Assembly: GCA_017744855.1 (NCBI GenBank)
Contig: JAGIAK010000007.1
Location: 1-55,057, forward strand
Source: Microbacterium sp.
Lineage (GTDB): Bacteria > Actinomycetota > Actinomycetes > Actinomycetales > Microbacteriaceae
DNA: 55,057 nt
Direction of reading: 5' to 3'
The position numbers and the translations under genes are program-made. Within the stretch, counting starts at the first letter, position 1; the number at the start of each line of letters is the position of its first letter. Of the stretch, positions 41,953 through 49,581 are shown piece after piece. A model generated the notes under the pieces. The model worked only from the letters and a program-made list of their open reading frames with translations. It did not search any database and was not told where the DNA came from.

Positions 41953-42350
41953 GCACGGGCGCCCGCCCGGCCTGGGGGCATCGACGCGGACGGGGAGACG
42001 AAGATCGGGGGCTCTGGGAGCAGCTCGCGATCGCGCTGAGCGCCGGAGACGAGTCGGAGGTGTGCGCGCTGCTCCATTCCGAGGCGGCGATGCTGGTGGA
42101 CAGCGGTGGCCTCGTGCCGGACGCGGCTGCCGCCACCAGCGGGCGGGATGCCGTGGCGGCGGCGATGCGAGAACTGGTGCCGGCGGGGACGTCGATCGTG
42201 CCGGGATCGATCAACGGAGACCTCGGGCTCGTGCTGGACCGCGGGGGAGCAGTCGTCGGAGTCGTGACTGGGGAGATCCGCCACGGACGGCTGAGGAACG
42301 TCTGGGCGGTGTGCAGTCCCGAGAAGCTGCGGCACTGGCGCCCTCGATGA
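41949..42350 (+). CDS. Stand-alone NTF2/SnoaL-like domain protein
   Basis: 133 residues. After a basic N-terminal tail (about 1-20), LWEQLAIALSAGDESEVCALLHSEAAMLVDSGG and LRNVWAVCSPEKLRHW follow the layout of the C-terminal regulatory domain of ECF41 factors, including an SPEKL block equivalent to NPDKL. It overlaps the sigma gene by four bases. It may act as an extra regulatory domain working with the sigma factor, or be an independent NTF2-fold protein. Confidence 0.72.
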   Translation: MSTGARPAWGHRRGRGDEDRGLWEQLAIALSAGDESEVCALLHSEAAMLVDSGGLVPDAAAATSGRDAVAAAMRELVPAGTSIVPGSINGDLGLVLDRGGAVVGVVTGEIRHGRLRNVWAVCSPEKLRHWRPR

Positions 42351-42362
42351 CGAGCTCCCTGA

Positions 42363-42386
42363 GATGCGGATGCGGATGCGGATGCG
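42363..42386. repeat. Short tandem repeat (GATGCG)4
   Basis: Four perfect copies of GATGCG in the gap between convergent genes. Each junction also contains the GGATGC hexamer that is frequent across the window. Confidence 0.9.
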
Positions 42387-42400
42387 CGGTGGGTGCTGCG

Positions 42401-42432
42401 GGAGCCGTCGGCGTCAGGATTCCGACGGCTCC
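42401..42432. terminator. Terminator hairpin between convergent genes
   Basis: GGAGCCGTCGG and its exact complement (11 bp) flank a 10-nt loop that includes the last codon region of the minus-strand phosphatase gene. Serves the sigma/NTF2 operon on the plus strand. Confidence 0.7.
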
Positions 42433-43070
42433 AGGGGCAGCTGCGGTCCGTGGTTCCAGGCGAGGATCGCTGGCTGCTCGCGGTAGAACCCGAGCACGGA
42501 GGCGGAGCCGGCGTCGAGCGTGATCCGGGCGGCGAACCGGGGAGCCTCCCGCAGGAACACCGCCGTGAGGATGCGCAGGTAGTGCCCGTGCGCGACGAGC
42601 GCCACGTCGCCGTGCGCCATCGCCGGAAGCACCCTGGTCAGCACACGGGAGGCGCGCGCCGCCACCTCCTCGACGGTCTCGCCCGGCGTCTCGCCGCGGA
42701 TCACTCCGTGCGCGAAGGCCGTCCAGTTGTAGCCGAGCTCGGCGCGGATGTCGGCGGTGGTGCGTCCCTCGTAGCCGCCGTAGTCCCACTCGACGAGCAG
42801 CGGGTCGATCTCGGCATCCAGACCCGCCAGTTCCGCGGTGCGACGGGCGCGCTGCAGCGGCGAGCTGAGCACGAGGCCGAAGTCGTAACCGCGCACCAGC
42901 TCTCCGGCCGCGCGGGCCAGCTCCTCGCCGCGCGGGGTGAGCGGGATGTCGGTGAGCCCGGTGTGCTTGCCCGAGCGCGACCACTCGGTCTCGCCGTGCC
43001 GCAGCAGCACGAGCTTGCCCTGCGGGTTGTCGGGGGCCGGGTGATCGGGCAGCGGGTCTGGAGCATCCAC
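42414..43070 (-). CDS. Histidine phosphatase family protein
   Basis: 218 residues from GTG. LVLLRHGETEWSRSGKHTGLTDIPL carries the RHG catalytic motif near residue 23, and ALVAHGHYLRIL the second histidine near 165. The intermediate LSSPLQRARRTAELAG and VEWDYGGYEGRTTADI resemble phosphoglycerate mutase-like phosphatases acting on small phosphoesters. No Shine-Dalgarno, but TACGGT ends six bases before the GTG, as for other leaderless candidates here. An upstream in-frame ATG at 43112 is an alternative start. Confidence 0.85.
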   Translation of the reverse strand: MDAPDPLPDHPAPDNPQGKLVLLRHGETEWSRSGKHTGLTDIPLTPRGEELARAAGELVRGYDFGLVLSSPLQRARRTAELAGLDAEIDPLLVEWDYGGYEGRTTADIRAELGYNWTAFAHGVIRGETPGETVEEVAARASRVLTRVLPAMAHGDVALVAHGHYLRILTAVFLREAPRFAARITLDAGSASVLGFYREQPAILAWNHGPQLPLEPSES

Positions 43071-43157
43071 ACCGCAACCGTACTCCGACCGCGGCATCCG
43101 CGATCGGAGCACGGACTGTTCTTCTCGGGGGAGTGAGGCAGCTCGCCGACGACGTCT

Positions 43158-44021
43158 TCAGCGCGGGAGGTCTCCCACCGCCGGAGCGGCCGGAGCCCCC
43201 GGACCGGCCGCGGCGACTCGTCCGCGGATGAGGAACAGGGCGACGACGCCGAAGGCGATCACGACGATGTTCGACGGGCCGGCCAGCGCGAGGAACACGT
43301 TCTGCGTCCCTGTTGCCGCCTGGTCGATCCCGCCGGTGGCGAGGAACAGCAGCGGGTCGGTGAGGCCGTGCAGGATGATCGGCCACACGATGCTGCCAGT
43401 GACGCGCATCGTCAGGTACATCAGGAGGCCGAACGCGAAGGTGTAGACGAGCGTGACCGCGACCGTGAACGGCGGCATCGTGAAGATGTTGGTCGAGTGC
43501 ATGAGGGCGAACAGCGCCGAGGAGACGACCGCGACGCCGAGCTCGCGCATGCCGGAGTCGCGGAGGATCTTCACCGCGATGCCGCGGGTGATGACCTCTT
43601 CGGTGAAGCCGATGAGCAGACCGGTGAGAAGCATCACGACGACGACGCCAGGGTCGTACGATCCGTAGTCCACGCCGATCAGGCGCAGCACGATGGGCGC
43701 AGCGATGATGACGACGGCGATCCACATCCACCACGAGCCGCGGATCGGCTGCGGTCCGAACAGCGCGCGGAACCAGCCGACCGACGCCGTGAAGGCGATC
43801 AGCAGCACGGCGCCGACGAGCAGGGTCGCGGTGAGCAGGATGAACACGTTGGTGACCGAGCCGAACAGGCCGCCGTCGGTGAGCTGCGAGCCGAACAGCA
43901 CGCCGATGAGGAGGCTGGCCAGCTGGAACAGGACCAGGTAGGCGACGACCGCGATCACCGCCTTCCACCAGGTGCCGCGGTTCCAGAACGTGGTCCAGCC
44001 GGAGGTCGTGGTCTCGGTCAT
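43158..44021 (-). CDS. CPBP-family intramembrane metalloprotease
   Basis: 287 residues, about seven to eight membrane helices. The CPBP/Abi motifs are present in order: EEVITRG near residue 140 (catalytic Glu pair and Arg), FALMHS near 168 and HGLTDP near 213. Family members cleave prenylated or other membrane substrates, or act in bacteriocin self-immunity; the target here is unknown. AAGG lies upstream of the ATG. No bacteriocin cluster is nearby. Confidence 0.9.
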   Translation of the reverse strand: MTETTTSGWTTFWNRGTWWKAVIAVVAYLVLFQLASLLIGVLFGSQLTDGGLFGSVTNVFILLTATLLVGAVLLIAFTASVGWFRALFGPQPIRGSWWMWIAVVIIAAPIVLRLIGVDYGSYDPGVVVVMLLTGLLIGFTEEVITRGIAVKILRDSGMRELGVAVVSSALFALMHSTNIFTMPPFTVAVTLVYTFAFGLLMYLTMRVTGSIVWPIILHGLTDPLLFLATGGIDQAATGTQNVFLALAGPSNIVVIAFGVVALFLIRGRVAAAGPGAPAAPAVGDLPR

Positions 44022-44167
44022 GGGGAGTGACCCTTCAGGAGGCCGGGGTACGCACCGCGCGGGGGTCGCGGCCGATGTCCGGTCGACCCGACGCTACCAA
44101 CCGCGCCGAGACCGGGGGAAGAAGACGCTCCGTCTGGTTCAGGCCGGAGACGGATGCCGACACGACT

Positions 44168-44226
44168 GAGGCCCGCCGGATCCGGCGGATTCGGCGGGCC
44201 TCTCTCCGCGACCCCCCGTCGCGGAG
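44168..44226 (-). terminator. Two consecutive hairpins downstream of the XRE gene
   Basis: On the minus strand the XRE stop (44228) is followed at once by a 9-bp stem (44204-44212 with 44218-44226) and then by an 11-bp stem (44168-44178 with 44192-44202). On the plus strand the small hairpin displays six consecutive C residues (44212-44217); on the transcribed minus strand this reads as G6. Confidence 0.7.
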
Positions 44227-44227
44227 G

Positions 44228-44512
44228 TCATCCCGTGCGGCGCGGATACTCCTCGCGCACGCCCAGCGCGGCGAGGAGATCGTCGACCTCCTGCGGCGAG
44301 GGATCCAGCGCCAGGATGATCCGGATGCAGGTGTCGACGGTGACGCCGACGGTTCCCCCGCCGCGCGTCCCCCGTTCGGCGCGTCCGCAGGTCAGCACGG
44401 AGACTCCTGCGCGATGCGCGAGCTCCTCCTGGCTGTATCCCCGGTGCTCCCGCATCCTTCGCAACCACACGCTGAACACGGTGGTCGCCGATGTGACTCC
44501 CCGATTTCTCAT
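44228..44512 (-). CDS. XRE-family helix-turn-helix regulator
   Basis: 94 residues. LRRMREHRGYSQEELAHRAGVSVLTCGRAERGTR (about 16-50) is a Cro/C1-type HTH with the usual SQEELA and recognition helix. The remainder, TCIRIILALDPSPQEVDDLLAALGV, replaces the common ...RIADALGVSLDEL helix. Start ATG at 44512 (MRNRGVTS) has only a weak GGGG site; a longer in-frame ORF to 44593 exists. Small stand-alone repressor, target unknown. Confidence 0.8.
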   Translation of the reverse strand: MRNRGVTSATTVFSVWLRRMREHRGYSQEELAHRAGVSVLTCGRAERGTRGGGTVGVTVDTCIRIILALDPSPQEVDDLLAALGVREEYPRRTG

Positions 44513-44821
44513 GCAAACCCCAGAGCATGTGCGTCGGGCGCTCATCGCGCCCGACACGGACCCTCCCAGAGTCCGTGTGACGGAACGCGCCACCCCGCGA
44601 TCAGCCGATCGCGGGTCCCCGTGGCGCGAGTGGCGGTGACCGGCTCCTCCCTCTGCCGATCTGCTACCTGCGGTCGTGGCCGGACCTCCATCCCACGGAC
44701 GTCCGACCGCCTCGATCAGAGAACGGGTTTCCGACCAGTACCGGAAGAATCCTCGTCGGGTACCGTCGCTCCGATCCGTGACACGCCGCGTGCGACCTGC
44801 AGGCGCAGTCGATGTGTCACT
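44513..44821. other. Gap without a supported gene
   Basis: About 310 bp between the start of the XRE gene and the terminator of the Tyr-rich protein gene. ORFs in this stretch have shadow-like, Arg/Ser-rich composition. The only structure I see is a 9-bp hairpin (44594-44602 with 44607-44615, CCCGCGATC and complement). Confidence 0.5.
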
Positions 44822-44861
44822 GGCGACAGCGAGCCGGAAGGGCCGACGACTCGCTGTCGCC
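44822..44861 (-). terminator. Terminator of the Tyr/Cys-rich protein gene
   Basis: GGCGACAGCGAG (44822-44833) pairs perfectly with its complement (44850-44861), 12 bp, two bases after the minus-strand stop codon. Confidence 0.8.
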
Positions 44862-44863
44862 GA

Positions 44864-45241
44864 TCAGGAGCCGGTGCCCGTTCCGCCGCCCGGGATGCTC
44901 GGCGGGGTGCTGCCGCCGCCCGTGTGCCCGCAGCCGAAGTAGCAGGAGCCAGGGTGGGTGGCGATCGGCTTGCAGCAGTTGGTTCCCCAGGTCGGGTAAT
45001 ACGTCCACGACCCGGACCCGCAGGTCGTGGTGTACGTGTAGCCGTAGTAGTAGTACCCGGGCGCGTAGTACGAGTACGAGTACGACGGGTAGTACGACGA
45101 GAACGTGGTGGCCGTCGGCGAGCCGAACGTCGCAGCGACGCTGGCGGTGCTCGTCTCCGCTGCCGATGCGGGGGCCGGGATCGCCAGGGCGCACGCCGCG
45201 GCGACCGCTCCGACGATGAACAACTTCTTCGCAGATTTCAT
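44864..45241 (-). CDS. Small secreted Tyr- and Cys-rich protein
   Basis: 125 residues. Signal peptide KSAKKLFIVGAVAAACALAIPAPASA (cut after ASA near residue 29), a short Thr/Ser region, then a remarkable block with about 15 tyrosines in 35 residues (YYPSYSYSYYAPGYYYYGY), followed by five cysteines (TTTC, NCC, SC, GC) and a Gly/Ser/Thr tail. The start at 45241 is fixed by AGGAGG seven bases upstream. It is not a family I recognise. Composition suggests an extracellular peptide with disulfides and Tyr-rich adhesive or cross-linkable part; function unknown. It stands alone with its own terminator. Confidence 0.75.
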   Translation of the reverse strand: MKSAKKLFIVGAVAAACALAIPAPASAAETSTASVAATFGSPTATTFSSYYPSYSYSYYAPGYYYYGYTYTTTCGSGSWTYYPTWGTNCCKPIATHPGSCYFGCGHTGGGSTPPSIPGGGTGTGS

Positions 45242-45405
45242 GGAAACCTCCTGATCGGGCTCACACGTGAGCGTCTTCGTTTTGCTTCCATCCAACGAAG
45301 AAGGGAGGTGCCCGACCATCCCAGAAATCAGGTTGACCTTTTGAGTTCCCTGTGCGTCCGTCGTCCGCTGCGACAGCGAACTTTCGCCGATCGGCAGCGA
45401 TCGCC

Positions 45406-45624
45406 TCAGGGGCGGACGCGGACCGTGCGCCCCTCGAATGTGACCGTGTCGCCGTCGTGCAGCTGCCGGCCGCGGCGGCGCTCCTCCTCGCCGTTGACGC
45501 GCACGAAGCCGTCGATGATGACCTCCTTGGCGTCGCCGCCGGAGTCGAGGAGTCCGGAGAACTTGAGGAACTGGCTGAGGCGGATCATCTCGCCGCCGAT
45601 GGAGATGTCGTCGATCGGGGTCAC
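45406..45624 (-). CDS. S4-domain RNA-binding protein (YbcJ-like)
   Basis: 72 residues. IRLSQFLKFSGLLDSGGDAKEVIIDGFVRVNGEEERRRGRQLHDGDTV is a complete S4 domain, as in the YbcJ/RlbA group of single-domain proteins thought to bind structured RNA. The GTG start has TAGCAT six bases upstream and may be leaderless, though AAAGG overlaps the start. Monocistronic in appearance; 28 nt separate it from TetR on the same strand. Confidence 0.88.
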   Translation of the reverse strand: MTPIDDISIGGEMIRLSQFLKFSGLLDSGGDAKEVIIDGFVRVNGEEERRRGRQLHDGDTVTFEGRTVRVRP

Positions 45625-45652
45625 CTTTGCATGCTAGCCGCGGTGGGACCGA

Positions 45653-46270
45653 CTAGCTCGCGCGGACCCGCTCGTAGAGCCCGTTCGCGGCCGCCGTGAA
45701 CACGGCGACGTAGTCGATGCGGTCGGGCAGCGTCGACCACTGGTCGCGGATGCCCTCGTTGAGCGCGAGGAGCTCGAGGATGAGCTGCTGGGGGTCGGTG
45801 CCCTCGGCGATCTCGCCCGCGGCGATCCGCTCCTCGACGAGAGGGATCAGCGAGTCGAGCGCGCTCTCCAGCGTGCGCTGGGCGCGCCCCTCGACCGGAT
45901 GCCCCTCGATGCGGGAGGCGCCGGTGAGCATCACGCGGAAGCGCAGCAGCTCCGGCTCCTCGGCCGCGCGCCGGACGGCCGCGATGAACTGGTCGAACAG
46001 CGAGCGCACGGAGTCGGTGGGCAGCGTGATCGTCTGGTACACCTCTTCGCGGCGCTCGACCACCGCCATGAACAGTTCGTGCTTCGTGGAGAAGTGATGG
46101 AGGACCCCGGCATCCGTGACACCGGCCGAGCGGGCGATGTCGGCGATGCGGGTGGACTCGTACCCCCTGCGGCCGAACTCCGTGGTGGCGGCCGCGAGGA
46201 TGCGACTGCGGCGGGCGTCGCCGCGCGCCACGCGCTTGTCGCCGTCTGACGGGGTCTCGGAACTGCTCAC
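45653..46270 (-). CDS. TetR-family transcriptional regulator
   Basis: 205 residues. TetR HTH at about residues 20-65: ARRSRILAAATTEFGRRGYESTRIADIARSAGVTDAGVLHHFSTKHELF, then an all-helical ligand domain. It is encoded 9 nt after the GH3 glycosidase on the same strand and is the likely ligand-responsive repressor of the divergent GH3 and MFS promoters, where two inverted-repeat operators lie. GTG start; TAGGGT ends six bases upstream (46277-46282 on the minus strand), so it may also have its own leaderless transcript inside the end of the GH3 gene. Confidence 0.93.
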   Translation of the reverse strand: MSSSETPSDGDKRVARGDARRSRILAAATTEFGRRGYESTRIADIARSAGVTDAGVLHHFSTKHELFMAVVERREEVYQTITLPTDSVRSLFDQFIAAVRRAAEEPELLRFRVMLTGASRIEGHPVEGRAQRTLESALDSLIPLVEERIAAGEIAEGTDPQQLILELLALNEGIRDQWSTLPDRIDYVAVFTAAANGLYERVRAS

Positions 46271-46279
46271 CCTAGAACC

Positions 46280-48037
46280 CTACGAGATGACGGGGGACCA
46301 CCTGAGCCCCTCGCCGAACCGCCAGAGCGGGTCGGCGGTGTCGAAGGGCACGTCCTCACGGGACGCCTCGACGGCTGCCATGGAGCGAGGAAGGTCGAAC
46401 GGCAGCCGTCCGGTCGTGGCCGCGCGACCGGTCACCGCGTCGAGCAGCACTTCGTCGTCGACGCCGAAGGTGCCGACCAGCGTCACACCGAGCTCGGCGA
46501 GCGGGGTGAGCACAGCCGGGCGGTCGAGGAACACATCGACCACGGTCGGCACCCGCGCCGCGATCGCCGCGATCCGGGCGATCTCCTCGGCGGGGAACTC
46601 CAGGGAGCCGCTGTGGAAGCCCTGCTCGAGCATGCCGTCGCGCTGCTCGAAGGGGGCGCCGATCCGCAGCACGGCGAGGTCGGCGTCCGCGGGATCGGCG
46701 ACGGCGACCGCACGACCGTCGAGGGCGTCGGATGCCATCCCCTCGACGTAGACGCGGGAGGTCGGGGAGAGCGCGACGGGTGCGCCCTGCAAGGCGACGA
46801 CGGATGCCCGCTGCACCCGTTCGCCGATCGCGAGGTTCTCGTCGACGGCGATCCGTCCGGCGACCTCGTCGGGGGAGACGTCGAGGGCGCCGGCGTCGTC
46901 GAACAGACCGAGCCGCTCCTTCTCTCGCAGCACCCGGCGCACAGACTCGTCGATGCGCTGCTCCGTGACGAGTCCGCGGTCGAGTGCCTCGAGCACCGGA
47001 GCCGGGTCGTCCTCCCCGCCGAACTGGTCGACGCCCGCGTCGAGCAGGCGGGCGACCCGCTCGGCGGGGTCGGCGTGCAGCATCCCCCAGGCGCGCACCG
47101 GCAGCTCGACGCCGAGGCGGGGGAGGCGCATGCCGTGCACGATGTTGAAATCGGTGACGACGACGCCGTCGAAGCCGAGCCGCTCGCGGAGGACGCCGGA
47201 GATGAGACGGCGCTCGAAGGCGAAGCCGACCTCGTCGTAGTCGAGCCCCAGCGGGGCGGCGTAGCCGGGCATGACCCGCACCACCCCGGCCTCGATCGCC
47301 GCGGCGAAGGGACGCAGATGCTCGTCGAAGCGGCCGCCGGGGTAGACGGTGTGCGCTCCGTGTTCGAAGTGCGCATCCTCCCCGCCGCGCTGCGGTCCGC
47401 CGCCGGGGAAGTGCTTGACGGTCGCGGCGACACCGGACTCGTCGAGGCCGCGCACATACTCGGCGACGAGCTCGGCGGCCAGCTGCGGGTCCTCGCCGAA
47501 GGTGCCGGAGACGCGCGCCCAGCGGGGTTCGGTGGCGAGGTCGGCCATCGGATGCAGCGCGATGTGGATGCCGGCGGCCCGCAGCTCCTCGCCGATCATG
47601 CGCGCGGCCTCTCGCACGAGAGCGGGGTCGTGCGTCGCGGCCAGGGCGATCGGCTCGGGGAGGGGTGTGAAGCCGCCGCCGGTCATCGCGACGGCATGGT
47701 TGCGGCTGCGTCCGTGCACGGGGTCGGAGGCCACGGAGACGGGGATGCCGAGTCGGGTGGAGTCGGCGAGCTCGCGGATGCCGCGCCCCCATCGCGCGAG
47801 GTCGGCGACGGGCGCCGGGTTCATCAGGGTGACATGCGTGACGTGCCGGTCGCGGATCAGCTCCGTGGTGGGGGAGAAGCCGAACGGCGACTCGTTATCC
47901 GTGCCCTCCCAGAGGGTGCCGTCCGCACCCGTCACGATGCGCGCGACGAGGAGGCTGCCGATCTTCTCCTCGATCGTCATGCGCCGGATCAGCGCGTCGA
48001 CGCGGGTGTCGGCGGGTGCGGTGGGGGCGTCGGTCAT
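46280..48037 (-). CDS. Glycoside hydrolase family 3 protein (beta-glucosidase-like)
   Basis: 585 residues. GH3 N-terminal barrel: VDALIRRMTIEEKIGSLL, GIPVSVASDPVHGRSRNHA, KHFPGGGPQRGGEDAHFE with the KHF motif, and GFDGVVVTDFNIVHGM, whose Asp is the expected nucleophile (normally SDW, here TDF). A second alpha/beta domain (about 430-570) follows; no fibronectin III domain. No signal peptide, so it should act inside the cell on imported oligosaccharides or glycosides, brought in by the divergent MFS transporter. AAGGA precedes the ATG at 48037. Confidence 0.9.
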   Translation of the reverse strand: MTDAPTAPADTRVDALIRRMTIEEKIGSLLVARIVTGADGTLWEGTDNESPFGFSPTTELIRDRHVTHVTLMNPAPVADLARWGRGIRELADSTRLGIPVSVASDPVHGRSRNHAVAMTGGGFTPLPEPIALAATHDPALVREAARMIGEELRAAGIHIALHPMADLATEPRWARVSGTFGEDPQLAAELVAEYVRGLDESGVAATVKHFPGGGPQRGGEDAHFEHGAHTVYPGGRFDEHLRPFAAAIEAGVVRVMPGYAAPLGLDYDEVGFAFERRLISGVLRERLGFDGVVVTDFNIVHGMRLPRLGVELPVRAWGMLHADPAERVARLLDAGVDQFGGEDDPAPVLEALDRGLVTEQRIDESVRRVLREKERLGLFDDAGALDVSPDEVAGRIAVDENLAIGERVQRASVVALQGAPVALSPTSRVYVEGMASDALDGRAVAVADPADADLAVLRIGAPFEQRDGMLEQGFHSGSLEFPAEEIARIAAIAARVPTVVDVFLDRPAVLTPLAELGVTLVGTFGVDDEVLLDAVTGRAATTGRLPFDLPRSMAAVEASREDVPFDTADPLWRFGEGLRWSPVIS

Positions 48038-48088
48038 GGCGTGGTCCTTCGTCGGAGCGGCTGCGGCGGATGGCATCCGCTCCAGTAG

Positions 48089-48117
48089 ACCATAAAACCT
48101 AGTCGTCACTAAGTGAA
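48089..48117 (-). promoter_or_regulatory. Promoter of the GH3-tetR unit with embedded operator 1
   Basis: On the minus strand, TTCACT (48112-48117) and TATGGT (48089-48094) are 17 bp apart. Operator 1, ACCTAG-TCGTCA-CTAAGT (48097-48114), fills the spacer, so a bound repressor would block polymerase. Confidence 0.65.
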
Positions 48118-48131
48118 TTTCGGAGGAACTG

Positions 48132-48160
48132 TTGCGCCGCGGGAATCCGCGCGATATCGT
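48132..48160 (+). promoter_or_regulatory. Promoter of the MFS operon
   Basis: TTGCGC (48132-48137), 17-bp spacer, TATCGT (48155-48160). The start point would be near 48167, immediately before operator 2. Confidence 0.6.
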
Positions 48161-48170
48161 CGGCTGAATT

Positions 48171-48190
48171 AACTTAGTCGTCACTAAGTT
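48171..48190 (+). promoter_or_regulatory. TetR-type operator 2
   Basis: AACTTAG-TCGTCA-CTAAGTT, perfect 7-bp arms around six bases, just downstream of the MFS promoter. It shares the core TAGTCGTCACTAAGT exactly with operator 1 at 48097-48114, which identifies the pair as binding sites of one regulator, most likely the TetR protein at 45653. Confidence 0.8.
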
Positions 48191-48252
48191 TTTTTCCCCT
48201 GGGAAGGGATCGGCTGGTCCAATGAGGGACCACACGGACCGAGGAAGGACCC

Positions 48253-49581
48253 ATGCACACCATTCCCCCCACCCCGCAGACGCGCGTCCCGATGTCACGC
48301 ATCTATCTGTTCGCTCTCATCGAGCTCGCCGCTCTCGGCGCCCTCGTCACCCCGCTCGTGGTCACCCTGTCGCTCAAGGTGCTCCAGCTCGTGCCCGAGG
48401 CGGAGAAGGAGGGCGCGCTCGGACTCGTCACGGCGCTCGGCGCACTCGCCGCCCTCATCGCCAACCCGATCTTCGGACATTTGTCCGATCGCACCCGCAG
48501 CCGCTTCGGCCGCCGCCGCCCCTGGCTCATCGGCGGCGTGGTCGGCGGCATCCTCGCGGCCGTGCTCATCGCGGTCGCGCCCAACATCCCCGTGCTCGTC
48601 CTCGCCTGGGTGCTCTCGCAGGCGGCCTACAACGCCACCCTCGCCTCGCTCTCCGCTCTGCTGGCCGATCAGGTCCCCGAGGAGCAGCGCGCCAAGGCGT
48701 CGGGCATCTTCGGGGCCATCGGCTTCCTCGGCATGGTGCCTGCGATGCTCGTCGCCGCGTTCTTCGCGTCGAACCTCACCGTGGTCGTGCTCGCCATGCC
48801 TGTGGTCGCCGTCGTCATCGTCGTGATCGTGTGCGCCCTCATCCCCGACCCGCAGGTCGAGCGCGTCGACGACTCGCGCGGCTCGATCCTGCAGGTGTTC
48901 CGCGCCTTCCTCTTCAACCCGTTCAGGGCGCCGATGTTCTCGCTCGTGTGGATCCAGCGCGCCACCATGCAGTTCGGCTACACGGTGGTCTCGACGTTCG
49001 GCCTCTTCTACCTGATGGTGCGACTGGGCATGGATCAGGTGTCGGCCGCCTCGCTCACCTCCACGGCCACCCTCGCCGGAGCCGCGCTGAACTTCGTAGC
49101 CGCCTTCGCCTGCGGCTATCTCGCCTCGCGCCGGGGCAATTACGGTCCCTTCATCGTGGGCTCCGCGCTCATCATGGCGCTGTCGCTGCTATTGAAGGCG
49201 TTCACGCAGGACGTCTCGGTGTTCTGGGTGAGCACGCTGCTGGCCGGCTTCGCGCTGGGCGCCTACTACGCGGTCGACCTCGCCCTCGCGATGCGCACAC
49301 TCCCCGCCGGCGAGGAGGGCAAGTACCTCGGCATCTTCAACATGGCCAAGACCCTTCCGCAGTCGATCGCCCCCGCGATCGCACCGTTCGTCGTGCTCAT
49401 CGGCGGCAGCGACCCGATCGCCGGCGGCGACAAGAACTACACGGCCCTGTACCTCGTCGCGGCCGCTGCCGTGCTCGCCTCGCTGCTCACGCTGCCCGGC
49501 CTGCGCCGAGTGCTGCGCCGTGACGCCTACGAGGCGGGCCGCACCGCGGCCGCCGCACCACAGAAAGAGGAGGTCGCGTGA
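48253..49581 (+). CDS. MFS transporter
   Basis: 442 residues, 12 predicted membrane helices. The TM2-TM3 loop GHLSDRTRSRFGRRRPWLIGG is the MFS signature in the form seen in GPH-type and sugar transporters, and the equivalent second-half loop is GYLASRRGNYGPFI. It is divergent from a GH3 glycosidase, suggesting import of a glycoside or disaccharide by proton or sodium symport. GAGGAAGGA lies upstream of the ATG. The phosphatase gene overlaps its end by four bases. Confidence 0.9.
   Translation: MHTIPPTPQTRVPMSRIYLFALIELAALGALVTPLVVTLSLKVLQLVPEAEKEGALGLVTALGALAALIANPIFGHLSDRTRSRFGRRRPWLIGGVVGGILAAVLIAVAPNIPVLVLAWVLSQAAYNATLASLSALLADQVPEEQRAKASGIFGAIGFLGMVPAMLVAAFFASNLTVVVLAMPVVAVVIVVIVCALIPDPQVERVDDSRGSILQVFRAFLFNPFRAPMFSLVWIQRATMQFGYTVVSTFGLFYLMVRLGMDQVSAASLTSTATLAGAALNFVAAFACGYLASRRGNYGPFIVGSALIMALSLLLKAFTQDVSVFWVSTLLAGFALGAYYAVDLALAMRTLPAGEEGKYLGIFNMAKTLPQSIAPAIAPFVVLIGGSDPIAGGDKNYTALYLVAAAAVLASLLTLPGLRRVLRRDAYEAGRTAAAAPQKEEVA

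Noticed and set aside
43158..44021. Bacteriocin immunity function for the CPBP protease
   Set aside because: No bacteriocin precursor, modification enzyme or dedicated exporter lies nearby; the Tyr/Cys-rich secreted protein is separated by an XRE gene and terminators and does not look like a bacteriocin leader peptide.
44027..45637. 536-codon plus-strand ORF across the XRE, Tyr-rich and S4 genes
   Set aside because: It spans terminators and several good minus-strand genes and has Arg/Ser/Pro-rich shadow composition without a domain.
46613..48088. Plus-strand 491-codon ORF opposite the GH3 gene
   Set aside because: Shadow of a clear GH3 glycosidase; it also crosses the GH3 promoter and lacks any domain or ribosome site.
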